Origin: Ruminococcus sp. AM36-2AA
Lineage (GTDB): Bacteria; Bacillota; Clostridia; Lachnospirales; Lachnospiraceae
Direction of reading: 5' to 3'
Assembly: GCF_003461955.1 (NCBI RefSeq)
Contig: NZ_QTYB01000012.1
Location: 62,001 to 126,000, forward strand
DNA length: 64,000 nt
How positions within the stretch are numbered: the first letter of the stretch is position 1; every line of letters starts with the position of its first letter. Positions 37,032 to 45,794 of this stretch are shown one piece after another. The translations under genes and the position numbers were made by a program. The notes under the pieces are model-generated. The model did no database searches. It was not told the DNA's origin and saw only the letters and a program-made list of their open reading frames with translations.

Positions 37032-37046
37032 TCGGAAACTTTGGAA

Positions 37047-37094
37047 AGAGGCACAGAAAAACACGGAAAAATCCAGGAAAAGTGCCTCTTTTTT
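37047..37094 (+). terminator. Terminator of spoIVB
   Basis: agaggcac (37047-37054) pairs with gtgcctct (37082-37089), then TTTTT. Confidence 0.75.
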
Positions 37095-37168
37095 ATATGG
37101 AAAAAAATGCCGGATACAGAAGGAAACGTCAGTATTTTAGTGAATTTTGTGATATAAAAGAGAAAAAA

Positions 37169-37175
37169 TGTCGAA
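37169..37175 (+). promoter_or_regulatory. Candidate Spo0A box
   Basis: TGTCGAA matches the Spo0A-binding heptamer exactly, 41 nt before the -35 of spo0A. It suggests autoregulation (inference); single heptamers occur by chance. Confidence 0.45.
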
Positions 37176-37215
37176 AAATATCGTACGAAAGTGAGGTAAA
37201 ATAACTACTTTTATC

Positions 37216-37245
37216 TTGATTTTACCATAGGATTTCCACTATAAT
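37216..37245 (+). promoter_or_regulatory. Promoter of spo0A
   Basis: TTGATT (37216-37221), 18 nt and TATAAT (37240-37245). No SigH-like promoter was recognised. Confidence 0.55.
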
Positions 37246-37275
37246 AATTTTGTCGCCAGCAAGGGGAAAGCGCAG

Positions 37276-37303
37276 GCAGCTAACAGTGTCGGTTACTGCC
37301 GTG
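37276..37303 (+). promoter_or_regulatory. Hairpin in the spo0A leader
   Basis: ggcag-c-taac pairs with gtta-ctgcc around a short loop, in the 5' leader about 60 nt before the start. A second short stem (gaca/tgtc) follows. It matches no riboswitch class that I can name. Confidence 0.4.
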
Positions 37304-37356
37304 GTGACAGGGGGTATGTCTGGAAACCCAAGGAGAGAGAAGTTAGGAGGGTCCTC

Positions 37357-38163
37357 ATGGACAAATTAAATGTTGCAATTGCTGATGATAACGCGAAAAT
37401 GACAGACATGCTCGGTCAGATGATCGAAGAAGATAAAGACCTTGAACTGGTCGGAAAAGCACACAACGGAGAAGAAATCTGTAACATAATCAAAGATAAG
37501 GAGCCGGATGTTGTGATTCTCGACATCATTATGCCGAAGATGGACGGCCTTTCCGTTATGGAGAAATTTTCCCATGACGCAAATGTCAAAAAAGTTCCAG
37601 TGTTTATCGTATTATCCGCAGTTGGACAGGAAAGGATTACAGAGGATGCATTCAGTCTTGGAGCAGACTACTATGTGTTGAAGCCTTTTGACAACACCAC
37701 ACTTTTAAACCGGATCAAACATATCCGGAAAATCGGGGAAAGAAGAGTGCGGGAGATTCCAAGGCCAGGTATCACAGAAACCAAAAAACCTCAGCCGGAG
37801 AGGAATCTGGAAACCGATGTGACGAATATCATTCATGAGATCGGAGTTCCGGCACATATCAAGGGATATCAATATTTAAGGGATGCGATCATCCTGTCTG
37901 TCAATGACATGGAAATGCTCAATTCCATCACCAAAGTTTTATATCCAACCATTGCGAAACGCCATCAGACAACGCCAAGCAGGGTGGAGCGGGCGATACG
38001 CCATGCGATCGAGGTGGCATGGAGCCGCGGAAAGATGGATACCATCGATGAATTGTTTGGATATACCGTAAGCACCGGAAAAGGGAAACCCACGAATTCA
38101 GAATTCATAGCACTGATTGCCGATAAAATCAGACTGGAATATAAAAATCGGTCTTTAAATTAG
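37357..38163 (+). CDS. spo0A: Sporulation master regulator Spo0A
   Basis: 268 aa. Receiver domain with acidic Asp10/Asp11, phosphoacceptor Asp56 ([13 protein letters not shown]), switch Ser in VLSAVG, and Lys in LKPFD; the C-terminal Spo0A domain has [35 protein letters not shown]. Phosphorylated Spo0A starts sporulation. Ribosome site TTAGGAGGG. Confidence 0.97.
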   Translation: MDKLNVAIADDNAKMTDMLGQMIEEDKDLELVGKAHNGEEICNIIKDKEPDVVILDIIMPKMDGLSVMEKFSHDANVKKVPVFIVLSAVGQERITEDAFSLGADYYVLKPFDNTTLLNRIKHIRKIGERRVREIPRPGITETKKPQPERNLETDVTNIIHEIGVPAHIKGYQYLRDAIILSVNDMEMLNSITKVLYPTIAKRHQTTPSRVERAIRHAIEVAWSRGKMDTIDELFGYTVSTGKGKPTNSEFIALIADKIRLEYKNRSLN

Positions 38164-38221
38164 AGGAATTTTGGAGTATAATCATAAATAAAAACGGGTG
38201 TACCCAGGGAGGGGAATACAG

Positions 38222-39667
38222 ATGAAAAAAATTCTGTTTGCTACATCAGAAGCAGTACCTTTTATCAAAACAGGAGGACTTGCTGATGTTGCCGGCTCAC
38301 TGCCTAAGTGCTTTGACAAAAAATATTTTGATATCCGCGTGATCTTACCGAAATATGCCTGCATGAAACAGGAATGGAAAGATAAAATGGAGTATGTGAC
38401 CCATTTTTATATGGATCTTGGATTCAAGAACTGCTATGTGGGAATCATGCAGATGCAGTATGATGGGATCCAGTTCTACTTCATTGACAATGAATATTAT
38501 TTCAGCGGTCCGAAACCATATGACAGCGCACCGTGGGATCTTGAGAAATTTGCTTTCTTTTCCAAAGCTGTGTTATCAGTTCTTCCGGTGATCGGATTCA
38601 GACCGGATATCATTCACTGTCATGACTGGCAGACAGGACTTGTTCCGGTTTACCTTCATGATTCTTTCCAGCAGAATGAATTCTTCCATGGAATCAAGAC
38701 TGTTATGACAATACATAACCTGAAATTCCAGGGTGTATGGGATGTTAAGACTGTTAAGGATATTACAGGGCTTTCTGATTACTATTTTGCACCGGATAAA
38801 CTGGAGGCGTATAAGGATGCCAACTTCCTGAAGGGCGGTATAGTATTTGCAGATGCGATCACCACAGTAAGTAATACTTACGCAGAGGAGATCAAAACAC
38901 CATTCTACGGTGAAAAGCTGGATGGTCTTCTCAATGCAAGGGCCAACAGCCTGCGAGGTATTGTAAATGGTATTGATTACAATGAATTCAATCCGGAGAC
39001 AGATCCAAACATCACCAGAAACTACAATGCGAAGAATTTCCGCAAGGAAAAGATCAAGAATAAGATCCAGCTTCAGAAAGATCTCGGACTTGAGCAGGAT
39101 CCAAAGGCCATGATGATCGGTATCGTATCCCGCCTGACAGATCAGAAAGGATTCGATCTGATCGCTTACATCATGGATGAGCTTTGCCAGGATGCGGTTC
39201 AGATCGTTGTCCTCGGTACCGGTGAAGAACGCTATGAGAATATGTTCCGTCACTTTGACTGGAAATATCACGGCAAGGTATCTGCACAGATTTACTATGA
39301 TGAGGCAATGTCTCACAGAATTTATGCAGCATCTGACGCATTCCTGATGCCGTCACTGTTTGAGCCATGTGGCTTAAGTCAGCTGATGAGCCTTCGTTAT
39401 GGAACTCTTCCGATCGTCAGAGAAACCGGCGGTCTGAAGGATACGGTTATTCCATACAATGAATTCGAGGGAACAGGAACAGGATTTTCCTTCGTGAATT
39501 ACAATGCACATGAAATGCTTGCTACGATCCGTTATGCAGAGAGTGTATATTATGATAAGAAGCGTGAATGGAATAAACTGGTAGATCGTGCAATGGCAGC
39601 AGATTTCTCCTGGAATAATTCCGCACGTCAGTATGAAGAGATGTATAACTGGCTGATTGGTGAGTAA
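38222..39667 (+). CDS. glgA: Glycogen synthase
   Basis: 481 aa from ATG 38222 (GGGAGGGGAA upstream); a GTG at 38198 is in frame but has no site. GT5 ADP-glucose type: KTGGLADVAGSLP near the N terminus, HCHDWQTGLVP, GTGEERYENMF, and C-terminal SLFEPCGLSQL with ETGGLKDTV. Elongates alpha-1,4-glucan from ADP-glucose. Alone here, without glgC/B/P. In clostridia glycogen-like reserve (granulose) is tied to sporulation, and spo0A is immediately upstream (inference). Confidence 0.92.
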   Translation: MKKILFATSEAVPFIKTGGLADVAGSLPKCFDKKYFDIRVILPKYACMKQEWKDKMEYVTHFYMDLGFKNCYVGIMQMQYDGIQFYFIDNEYYFSGPKPYDSAPWDLEKFAFFSKAVLSVLPVIGFRPDIIHCHDWQTGLVPVYLHDSFQQNEFFHGIKTVMTIHNLKFQGVWDVKTVKDITGLSDYYFAPDKLEAYKDANFLKGGIVFADAITTVSNTYAEEIKTPFYGEKLDGLLNARANSLRGIVNGIDYNEFNPETDPNITRNYNAKNFRKEKIKNKIQLQKDLGLEQDPKAMMIGIVSRLTDQKGFDLIAYIMDELCQDAVQIVVLGTGEERYENMFRHFDWKYHGKVSAQIYYDEAMSHRIYAASDAFLMPSLFEPCGLSQLMSLRYGTLPIVRETGGLKDTVIPYNEFEGTGTGFSFVNYNAHEMLATIRYAESVYYDKKREWNKLVDRAMAADFSWNNSARQYEEMYNWLIGE

Positions 39668-39700
39668 GAATTTTTTGAAACAAATTCAAAGTAATAAGAG

Positions 39701-39738
39701 AGCACAGACGACAGGTAATATGTCGTTTGTGCTTTTTT
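39701..39738 (+). terminator. Terminator of glgA
   Basis: agcacagacgaca (39701-39713) pairs along its length (with wobble) with tgtcgtttgtgct (39721-39733), followed by TTTTT. Confidence 0.9.
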
Positions 39739-39988
39739 AGTGAGGAGAATATGTTAGAAGATGTTTGCTGAAAAGATACAGTTTCTTGTCTGTTAAATTT
39801 AAATTAAATTAAAATGAGAAAAAATAAAAATGTTAATGATAAATAACTCATAAATTAATGTTATTTATATAAAACTTATCAGATTAATCAGTTATTGTCA
39901 AACAACTTGAAGTGTGTTACATTTATACCAGTGGATAATACAGACAGCTGTATTACCATATAAATTGTACTTATGATGAGGTGACGAT
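39739..39988 (+). promoter_or_regulatory. AT-rich feoAB upstream region with operator-like palindrome
   Basis: Very AT-rich leader. It contains gttaatgataaataac (39832-39846 region; GTTA/TAAC ends), reminiscent of Fur-type A/T-rich sites, and a perfect 8-bp inverted repeat taatacag-ACAG-ctgtatta at 39936-39955, about 20 nt before the ribosome site. Either could mediate iron control; the promoter hexamers are not clear. Confidence 0.45.
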
Positions 39989-42367
39989 ATGACACTGGAC
40001 AAATTAAAGACTGGAGAATGTGGCAGAATTATCAGTGTTCGTGGCGAGGGGGAGCTGAGACATCATCTTCTGGACATGGGGCTTACACCAGGGACAGAGG
40101 TGTCCCTTCGTAAAACCGCTCCTATGGGAGATCCGGTACAGCTTGTGCTGCGTGGATATGAGCTGACATTGCGGCTGGCAGAAGCTGCAAAGATTGAGAT
40201 CGTTGGGATCGAATCGATGACAGAAACGAAGAAAGAGAGCGAACGGCATCAGCCAATTGCCCATCCTGGCGTTGGAGAGCTTGGAAAGGCCCGCGATTAC
40301 CGTAAGAACCGGATTGGGGACACGATCCCCAAGGGAGAACCGATCACGTTTGCCCTGGCAGGTAATCAGAACTGTGGAAAGACAACACTTTTTAATCAGC
40401 TGACTGGTTCCAATCAGCATGTTGGAAACTTTCCAGGTGTAACTGTTGACAAGAAAGAAGGCAGTATCCGGAGACATCCGGAGGCGACAGTGACGGATCT
40501 TCCCGGAATTTATTCACTTTCTCCGTATTCCAGCGAGGAGATCGTAACAAGGGATTTTCTGCTGAATGAGAAACCTACAGGAATCATTAATATAGTAGAT
40601 GCTTCCAATATTGAAAGAAATCTTTATCTTACCATGCAGCTGATGGAACTCGGAATTCCAATGGTGCTGGCGTTAAATATGATGGATGAGGTAAGGGCAA
40701 ATGGAGGCTCTGTCCGGATCAATGAGTTGGAGGAGATCCTGGGTATACCGGTTGTTCCAATCTCAGCAGTAAAGAATGAGGGAATCGATGAGCTGATCGA
40801 TCATGCGATTCATGTTGCAAGATATAGAGAAGCACCGGGAAGAATTGATTTCTGTACGGACAATCAGTCACCGAAGGATCCGGTAGGTGCTCTTCACAGA
40901 TGTATCCATGCAACCGTTCATCTGATCGAACCCTATGCAAAAAAAGCAGGACTCCCTGTGCGTTTTGCAGCCACAAAGATCGTGGAGAAAGATCCGCTCA
41001 TCGAAGAACGTCTGGCTTTGCCTGAAGGGGAAAAAAAGGTCCTTGGTGAGCTGGTACATGTCATGGAAAAAGATGGGGGCCTGGACCGTGAGGCAGCGCT
41101 TGCGAACATGCGCTTTGATTTTATTGAAAAGCTCTGTGAAAAAACTGTGGTAAAACCGGCAGAAAGCCGGGAACATAAACGAAGTGTAGCCATAGATCGT
41201 ATCCTCACCGGAAAATATACAGCGATTCCCTGTTTCGTGGGAATTATGGCTTTTGTATTTGTGATGACGTTTAATTATCTGGGAGCCTGGCTTTCGGATG
41301 GAATGACCATGGCTGTGGACTGGGTAATTGCTCTTATCGGCAAGGGACTGGCAGCAGCAGGTGTCAGCTCAGTACTGCAGTCCCTGGTTGTAGATGGAAT
41401 TTTAAGTGGTATCGGAAGTGTAATTGGATTTCTTCCCACCATTGTTACTTTGTTTTTCTTCCTGTCAATTCTGGAAGATACCGGATATATGGCCAGGGTG
41501 GCTTTTGTTATGGACAAACTTCTTCGAAAGATCGGACTTTCCGGAAGAAGTTTTGTGCCGATGCTGATCGGATTTGGATGTTCCGTACCTGCTATTATGG
41601 CAACAAGAACACTGTCCAGTGAACGTGACCGGAAGATGACGATTTTGCTGACTCCTTTTATGAGCTGCAGTGCCAAGCTTCCAATTTACGGACTTCTTAC
41701 CAGTGCTTTTTTCCCGAAACAGTGGAGAGGCGTTGTGATGATCAGTCTTTATTTTGCAGGTATCCTTTGTGGTATTCTGTATGCGCTGATCCTGAAGAAA
41801 ACCAAATATAAAGGTGAGCCGGTACCATTTGTCATGGAGCTCCCAAACTATCGTCTTCCCTCTGCAAAAAGCGTGGGACAGCTGATCTGGGAGAAAGCAA
41901 AGGGTTTCATTCAGAAAGCATTTACCATTATTTTTGCGGCAACGCTGATCGTATGGTTCCTGCAGAACTTTGATGCAGGCCTGCATCTGGTTTCCAGTGC
42001 AGATCAGAGCCTTCTGGCAAAGATCGGAAGTATTGTGGCACCACTTTTTGCCCCACTGGGCTTTGGTGACTGGAGAGTATCCACAGCATTGATTACCGGC
42101 TTTATGGCAAAAGAGAGTGTTGTGTCAACGCTGACAGTTCTTCTGGGCGGAAAGACGGCATTGCTTCAGACTTTGTTTACTCCGTTTACTGCTTATGTAT
42201 TTTTGATCTTTACTTTGCTCTATACACCTTGTGTTGCAGCTATTGCAACTGTGCGGAGAGAGATGGGAACCGTAAGGGCCGCAGCAGGTATTGCACTGAT
42301 GCAGTGTGCCACTGCATGGATCGTTGCATTTGTTGTACATGGTGTGGGAATGATGCTTGGATTATAG
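39989..42367 (+). CDS. feoB: FeoA-FeoB fusion ferrous iron transporter
   Basis: 792 aa. Residues 1-75 are a FeoA SH3-like domain (LDKLKTGECGRIISV, LLDMGLTPGTEVSL). A linker leads to the FeoB G domain: G1 GNQNCGKTTLFN, NFPGVTVDKKEG, G3 DLPGIYSLSPYSSEE, G4 NMMDE. The membrane part has gate motifs ILEDTGYMARVAFVMD, IGFGCSVPAIMATRTL and FMSCSAKLPIYGL. Imports Fe2+ across the cytoplasmic membrane. FeoA is usually a separate protein. Terminated by a hairpin overlapping the facing lysR gene. Confidence 0.95.
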   Translation: MTLDKLKTGECGRIISVRGEGELRHHLLDMGLTPGTEVSLRKTAPMGDPVQLVLRGYELTLRLAEAAKIEIVGIESMTETKKESERHQPIAHPGVGELGKARDYRKNRIGDTIPKGEPITFALAGNQNCGKTTLFNQLTGSNQHVGNFPGVTVDKKEGSIRRHPEATVTDLPGIYSLSPYSSEEIVTRDFLLNEKPTGIINIVDASNIERNLYLTMQLMELGIPMVLALNMMDEVRANGGSVRINELEEILGIPVVPISAVKNEGIDELIDHAIHVARYREAPGRIDFCTDNQSPKDPVGALHRCIHATVHLIEPYAKKAGLPVRFAATKIVEKDPLIEERLALPEGEKKVLGELVHVMEKDGGLDREAALANMRFDFIEKLCEKTVVKPAESREHKRSVAIDRILTGKYTAIPCFVGIMAFVFVMTFNYLGAWLSDGMTMAVDWVIALIGKGLAAAGVSSVLQSLVVDGILSGIGSVIGFLPTIVTLFFFLSILEDTGYMARVAFVMDKLLRKIGLSGRSFVPMLIGFGCSVPAIMATRTLSSERDRKMTILLTPFMSCSAKLPIYGLLTSAFFPKQWRGVVMISLYFAGILCGILYALILKKTKYKGEPVPFVMELPNYRLPSAKSVGQLIWEKAKGFIQKAFTIIFAATLIVWFLQNFDAGLHLVSSADQSLLAKIGSIVAPLFAPLGFGDWRVSTALITGFMAKESVVSTLTVLLGGKTALLQTLFTPFTAYVFLIFTLLYTPCVAAIATVRREMGTVRAAAGIALMQCATAWIVAFVVHGVGMMLGL

Positions 42368-42377
42368 AAAAAATATT

Positions 42378-43253
42378 TTATATATGGCTTTTCACATACT
42401 GCAGAAAACATTCTGCGGAAGATGTGAGAGCCATATTTTTTTTATGGGCAACTCCAACGGATAATTTTTCCAGTCCGTTAATCGGGACTGCAGCAAGAGA
42501 AGGCTGACGGAAAAGCTGAAAGCTGCTTTCTGTAAGAAGACTGATTCCTTCACCAATTTCCACTGCGCTGACGATGGATTCTGCACGGGCAGTACGCAGG
42601 ATCTGAGGATGGATCCCTGCATCATGAAAACTTTGCATGCAGAAACGGTAAATGGAAGTGTGTGGGGGCATCAGGATAAAAATTTCCCTTTTCAGTTCAG
42701 TAAGAGAGGCCGTTTTTTTGGACGCAGAAGGATGATTTTTGGGAAGTACGGCAACCAACCGGTCTTCTGTGAGAACGTGAAAAGTATAAAGTTTCAGATC
42801 CAGCATGTGCTTCCGTACAAAAATCAGATCGAAAAGATTTTTTTCGAGGCCGGAGAGAAGATCCTGATCTTCCACCTCCTTCAGAGAGAAAGAAAGCTCC
42901 GGATGTGCGGCACAGAAACTGTGGATCACAGAAGTGAGATGGTACTGGGAGAGAAAAGGAAGGGTTCCGATATGAAGGGTCTGGGATTCACAGTCCTTAA
43001 AATGGGACACTGATTCCATGGAACGATGATACTGTCTGGAAATCTTAAGTGCTTCTTTATAAAAAAATTCCCCTGCAGGAGTAAGCACAGCAGTCCGTTT
43101 ACTACGATCCCATAAGGTGAGGTCCAGTTCTTTTTCCAGTTTCATGATCTGTTTGGAAAGAGAGGACTGGGAGATATGCATGGTTTCCGCTGCATCAAAA
43201 AAAGTCCGGGACTGGACCGTGCAGATAAAATAGTCGATCTGTTCGAGAGTCAT
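42378..43253 (-). CDS. LysR-family transcriptional regulator
   Basis: 291 aa. N-terminal winged HTH (LEQIDYFICTVQSRTFFDAAETMHISQSSLSKQIMKLEKELDLTLWDR) and a periplasmic-binding-like effector domain. It is divergent from the UbiD/UbiX/LpdD operon, with a T-N11-A palindrome in between, so it is probably that operon's activator, responding to its aromatic-acid substrate (inference). Confidence 0.88.
   Translation of the reverse strand: MTLEQIDYFICTVQSRTFFDAAETMHISQSSLSKQIMKLEKELDLTLWDRSKRTAVLTPAGEFFYKEALKISRQYHRSMESVSHFKDCESQTLHIGTLPFLSQYHLTSVIHSFCAAHPELSFSLKEVEDQDLLSGLEKNLFDLIFVRKHMLDLKLYTFHVLTEDRLVAVLPKNHPSASKKTASLTELKREIFILMPPHTSIYRFCMQSFHDAGIHPQILRTARAESIVSAVEIGEGISLLTESSFQLFRQPSLAAVPINGLEKLSVGVAHKKNMALTSSAECFLQYVKSHI
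42382..42443 (+). terminator. feoAB terminator inside the 3' end of the facing lysR gene
   Basis: atatggct (42382-42389) pairs with agccatat (42429-42436); inner arms ttcacat/atgtgag and ctgcag/ctgcgg extend it; TTTTTTTT follows. It is within the last 20 codons of the minus-strand regulator. Confidence 0.8.
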
Positions 43254-43297
43254 GATAACACCTGCCTTTCATAGGATATTGATTTTTAACCGAATCA

Positions 43298-43310
43298 TTC
43301 CATATTGGAA
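43298..43310. promoter_or_regulatory. LysR-type operator in lysR-ubiD intergenic region
   Basis: TTCCA-TAT-TGGAA, a perfect dyad of the T-N11-A form, lies between divergent starts and about 20 nt upstream of a TTGATT-18-TAAAAT promoter (43332-43361) for ubiD. Confidence 0.6.
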
Positions 43311-43396
43311 ACAATTATACCATAGAAAGAATTGATTGACCACGTGAAAAAGAGATAAAATAACATCAGGAAATAAAGAGAATGCAGGAGGTTTTT

Positions 43397-44863
43397 ATGG
43401 CAGAGAAAGTAAGAGATTTAAGAAGTGCCCTGGCACTTCTGGAACGGATGCCGGATCAGCTGATCGAGACAGATGTGGAAGTAGATCCGATGGCAGAGCT
43501 TGCAGGTGTATACCGTTATGTAGGAGCTGGTGGAACAGTAAAGCGTCCTACAAAAGAGGGACCGGCCATGATCTTTAATCATGTGAAAGGACATCCGGAT
43601 GCAAAAGTAGCCATCGGTCTTCTCGCAAGCAGGAAAAGAGTTGCTGCTTTACTTGATACCCAGCCGGAAAATCTTGGAAAGATGCTTTGTAAAAGTGTGG
43701 AGAATCCTGTTCCACCGATAGATTTTGAAGGGGATGCACCGTGTCAGCAGGTGATCCATAAAGCAACAGATCCGGATTTTGATCTGTACAAGCTGGTTCC
43801 GGCACCGACCAATACACCGGATGATGCTGGACCGTACATTACACTTGGTATGTGTTATGCCACACATCCGGATACTGGTGTACATGATGTGACGATTCAC
43901 CGTCTCTGTATTCAGGGAAAAGATGAGCTTTCGATTTTCTTTACACCTGGGGCCAGACATATCGGAGCAATGGCGGAGCGTGCTGAGGAACTGGGACAGA
44001 AGCTTCCGATCTCTATCAGTATCGGAGTTGATCCCGCCATTGAGATCGGTTCCTGCTTTGAGCCGCCTACAACACCGCTGGGATATGATGAGCTTTCTGT
44101 GGCAGGGGCTTTGCGTGGAGAACCGGTGGAGCTTTGTAAATGTGTGACGGTAAATGAGCGTGCTATTGCAAATGCGGAATATGTGATCGAGGGAGAAGTG
44201 ATCCCTGGAGTACGTGTAAAGGAAGATCAGAACAGCAATACCGGCTATGCGATGCCGGAGTTTCCGGGATATACTGGTCCTGCAAGTGACCAGTGCTGGC
44301 TGATCAAGGTAACTGCGGTAACGCATCGGGAGAAACCGATCATGCAGACCTGTATCGGACCAAGTGAAGAACATGTTTCCATGGCAGGAATTCCTACAGA
44401 GGCCAGTATCTATGGAATGGTGGAGAAGGCGATGCCGGGAAGACTTCAGAATGTATACTGCAGCAGTGCCGGCGGTGGAAAATATATGGCTGTTCTTCAG
44501 TTTAAGAAACGTTCGCCAAGTGATGAGGGCAGACAGCGTCAGGCTGCACTTCTTGCCTTTTCCGCGTTCAGTGAGCTGAAAAATGTATTCCTCGTAGATG
44601 AAGATGTGGACTGCTTTGACATGAATGATGTTCTCTGGGCAATGAACACAAGGTTTCAGGGGGATGTGGATGTGATCACCATTCCGGGTGTTCGATGCCA
44701 TCCGCTGGATCCGTCCAATGATCCGGCATTTTCTCCAAGTATCCGGGATCATGGAATTGCATGCAAAACGATTTTTGACTGTACGGTACCTTATGATCTG
44801 AAAGATCATTTCCACAGAGCGCGTTTTATGGAACTGGATCCGGAGAAATGGCTGAAAAAATGA
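43397..44863 (+). CDS. UbiD-family decarboxylase (LpdC-like)
   Basis: 488 aa from ATG 43397 (GCAGGAGG upstream). UbiD fold with prenylated-FMN/metal-binding regions TIHRLCIQGKDELSIFF, GARHIGAM, PTEASIYGMVE and the acidic catalytic stretch EFPGYTGP. Its partners, a UbiX and an LpdD-type protein, match the gallate/phenolic-acid decarboxylase set of Lactobacillus (lpdC-lpdB-lpdD). It is therefore likely to decarboxylate a hydroxybenzoate; the exact substrate cannot be read from sequence. Confidence 0.88.
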   Translation: MAEKVRDLRSALALLERMPDQLIETDVEVDPMAELAGVYRYVGAGGTVKRPTKEGPAMIFNHVKGHPDAKVAIGLLASRKRVAALLDTQPENLGKMLCKSVENPVPPIDFEGDAPCQQVIHKATDPDFDLYKLVPAPTNTPDDAGPYITLGMCYATHPDTGVHDVTIHRLCIQGKDELSIFFTPGARHIGAMAERAEELGQKLPISISIGVDPAIEIGSCFEPPTTPLGYDELSVAGALRGEPVELCKCVTVNERAIANAEYVIEGEVIPGVRVKEDQNSNTGYAMPEFPGYTGPASDQCWLIKVTAVTHREKPIMQTCIGPSEEHVSMAGIPTEASIYGMVEKAMPGRLQNVYCSSAGGGKYMAVLQFKKRSPSDEGRQRQAALLAFSAFSELKNVFLVDEDVDCFDMNDVLWAMNTRFQGDVDVITIPGVRCHPLDPSNDPAFSPSIRDHGIACKTIFDCTVPYDLKDHFHRARFMELDPEKWLKK

Positions 44864-45429
44864 AAAAGAGAATTGTAGTCGGTGCGACAGGTGCAAGTGG
44901 CCTGCCGCTCCTTGTAAAATGTCTGGAGATTATCCGGGAGGATCCGGATTTTGAGTCTTATCTGATCATGAGTTCCAGTGCAGAACTGACTCTTCGGCAG
45001 GAGACGGAACTGGAAGTGAATGATGTGAAACGACTGGCTGATCATGTATGTGCACCGGAGGAAATCGGGGCAAAACCGGCCAGTGGTTCTTTTAAAACAG
45101 AGGGAATGCTGATCGTACCCTGCAGCATGAAGACGATTGCGGGTATCCACAGCGGCTATGCGGACAGTCTGATCCTGCGTGCGGCAGATGTGACGATCAA
45201 GGAGCAGAGAACGCTGGTGCTGGCTGCCAGGGAAACGCCGTTAAGCGGGATCCATCTCCGGAATCTTTATGAGCTTTCCATGCTCCCGGGGGTGCGGATC
45301 ATTCCGCCGATGATGACGTTTTATCATAAGCCGGAAAGTATTGATGATATGGTATATCATATTGCGGCGAAGCTTCTGGAGCCGTTTGGGATTGAAGCGA
45401 AGGAGTATCGTAGATGGAATGGATTGTGA
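44860..45429 (+). CDS. UbiX-family flavin prenyltransferase (LpdB-like)
   Basis: 189 aa from ATG 44860, overlapping the ubiD stop (ATGA); ATG 44848 is an alternative. Flavoprotein pattern IVVGATGASGLPLLVK, the PCSMKTIAGIHSGYADSLILRAADVTIKE block, and ARETPLSGIHLRNLYELS. Makes prenylated FMN, the UbiD cofactor. Confidence 0.93.
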   Translation: MKKRIVVGATGASGLPLLVKCLEIIREDPDFESYLIMSSSAELTLRQETELEVNDVKRLADHVCAPEEIGAKPASGSFKTEGMLIVPCSMKTIAGIHSGYADSLILRAADVTIKEQRTLVLAARETPLSGIHLRNLYELSMLPGVRIIPPMMTFYHKPESIDDMVYHIAAKLLEPFGIEAKEYRRWNGL

Positions 45430-45794
45430 CGGAATGTATGGTGGCTGCGGGATGTCAGTTGGAGGTCAGTGCTGCATTGATCGGTGAGGATGTGCTTCTT
45501 TGCCTGCAGGGCGGGGAGCGACCGCATCTGGGGTGTGTGGTGCAGACGGAACCGAGGGTGTCTCTGTCAGGGGATGGTTCGGTGAGTGCGACTTCTTCGG
45601 TTTTGAATTTTCCGGGGCATAAGGATGAGGTGATCTGCAGATGGATGGCGGAGAAAGTTTCCGGAGAATTGAACAGGAGAGTTATTTGTACCGGGGGATT
45701 TCATAAAGATGGGATTTCGGCGGAGGAGATCCGGGAGGTGCAGGAGAGTGTTGGACGTTTGACAGAGTGTGTGATAAGAAGATTGCAGGTGTAG
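45414..45794 (+). CDS. LpdD-type small protein (prenyl-flavin partner)
   Basis: 126 aa, overlapping ubiX by 16 nt. Its compact fold, the C-terminal LNFPGHKDEVICRWMAEKVSGELNRRVICTGGFHKDGIS and its place after UbiD/UbiX genes match LpdD of gallate decarboxylase clusters, a proposed prenylated-flavin chaperone. The role is from family knowledge; I assign it by motif and context. Confidence 0.75.
   Translation: MEWIVTECMVAAGCQLEVSAALIGEDVLLCLQGGERPHLGCVVQTEPRVSLSGDGSVSATSSVLNFPGHKDEVICRWMAEKVSGELNRRVICTGGFHKDGISAEEIREVQESVGRLTECVIRRLQV

Larger units (their letters stand above)
37032..37356. other. spoIVB-spo0A intergenic region
   Basis: 325 bases holding the spoIVB terminator, a candidate Spo0A box, a SigA-like promoter and a leader of about 100 nt with predicted hairpins; each is listed separately. 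Confidence 0.6.

Noticed and set aside
43649..44896. A 415-codon open frame on the minus strand opposite the UbiD gene
   Set aside because: It is an antisense shadow: no ribosome site, no domain, and the plus strand encodes a clear UbiD protein.
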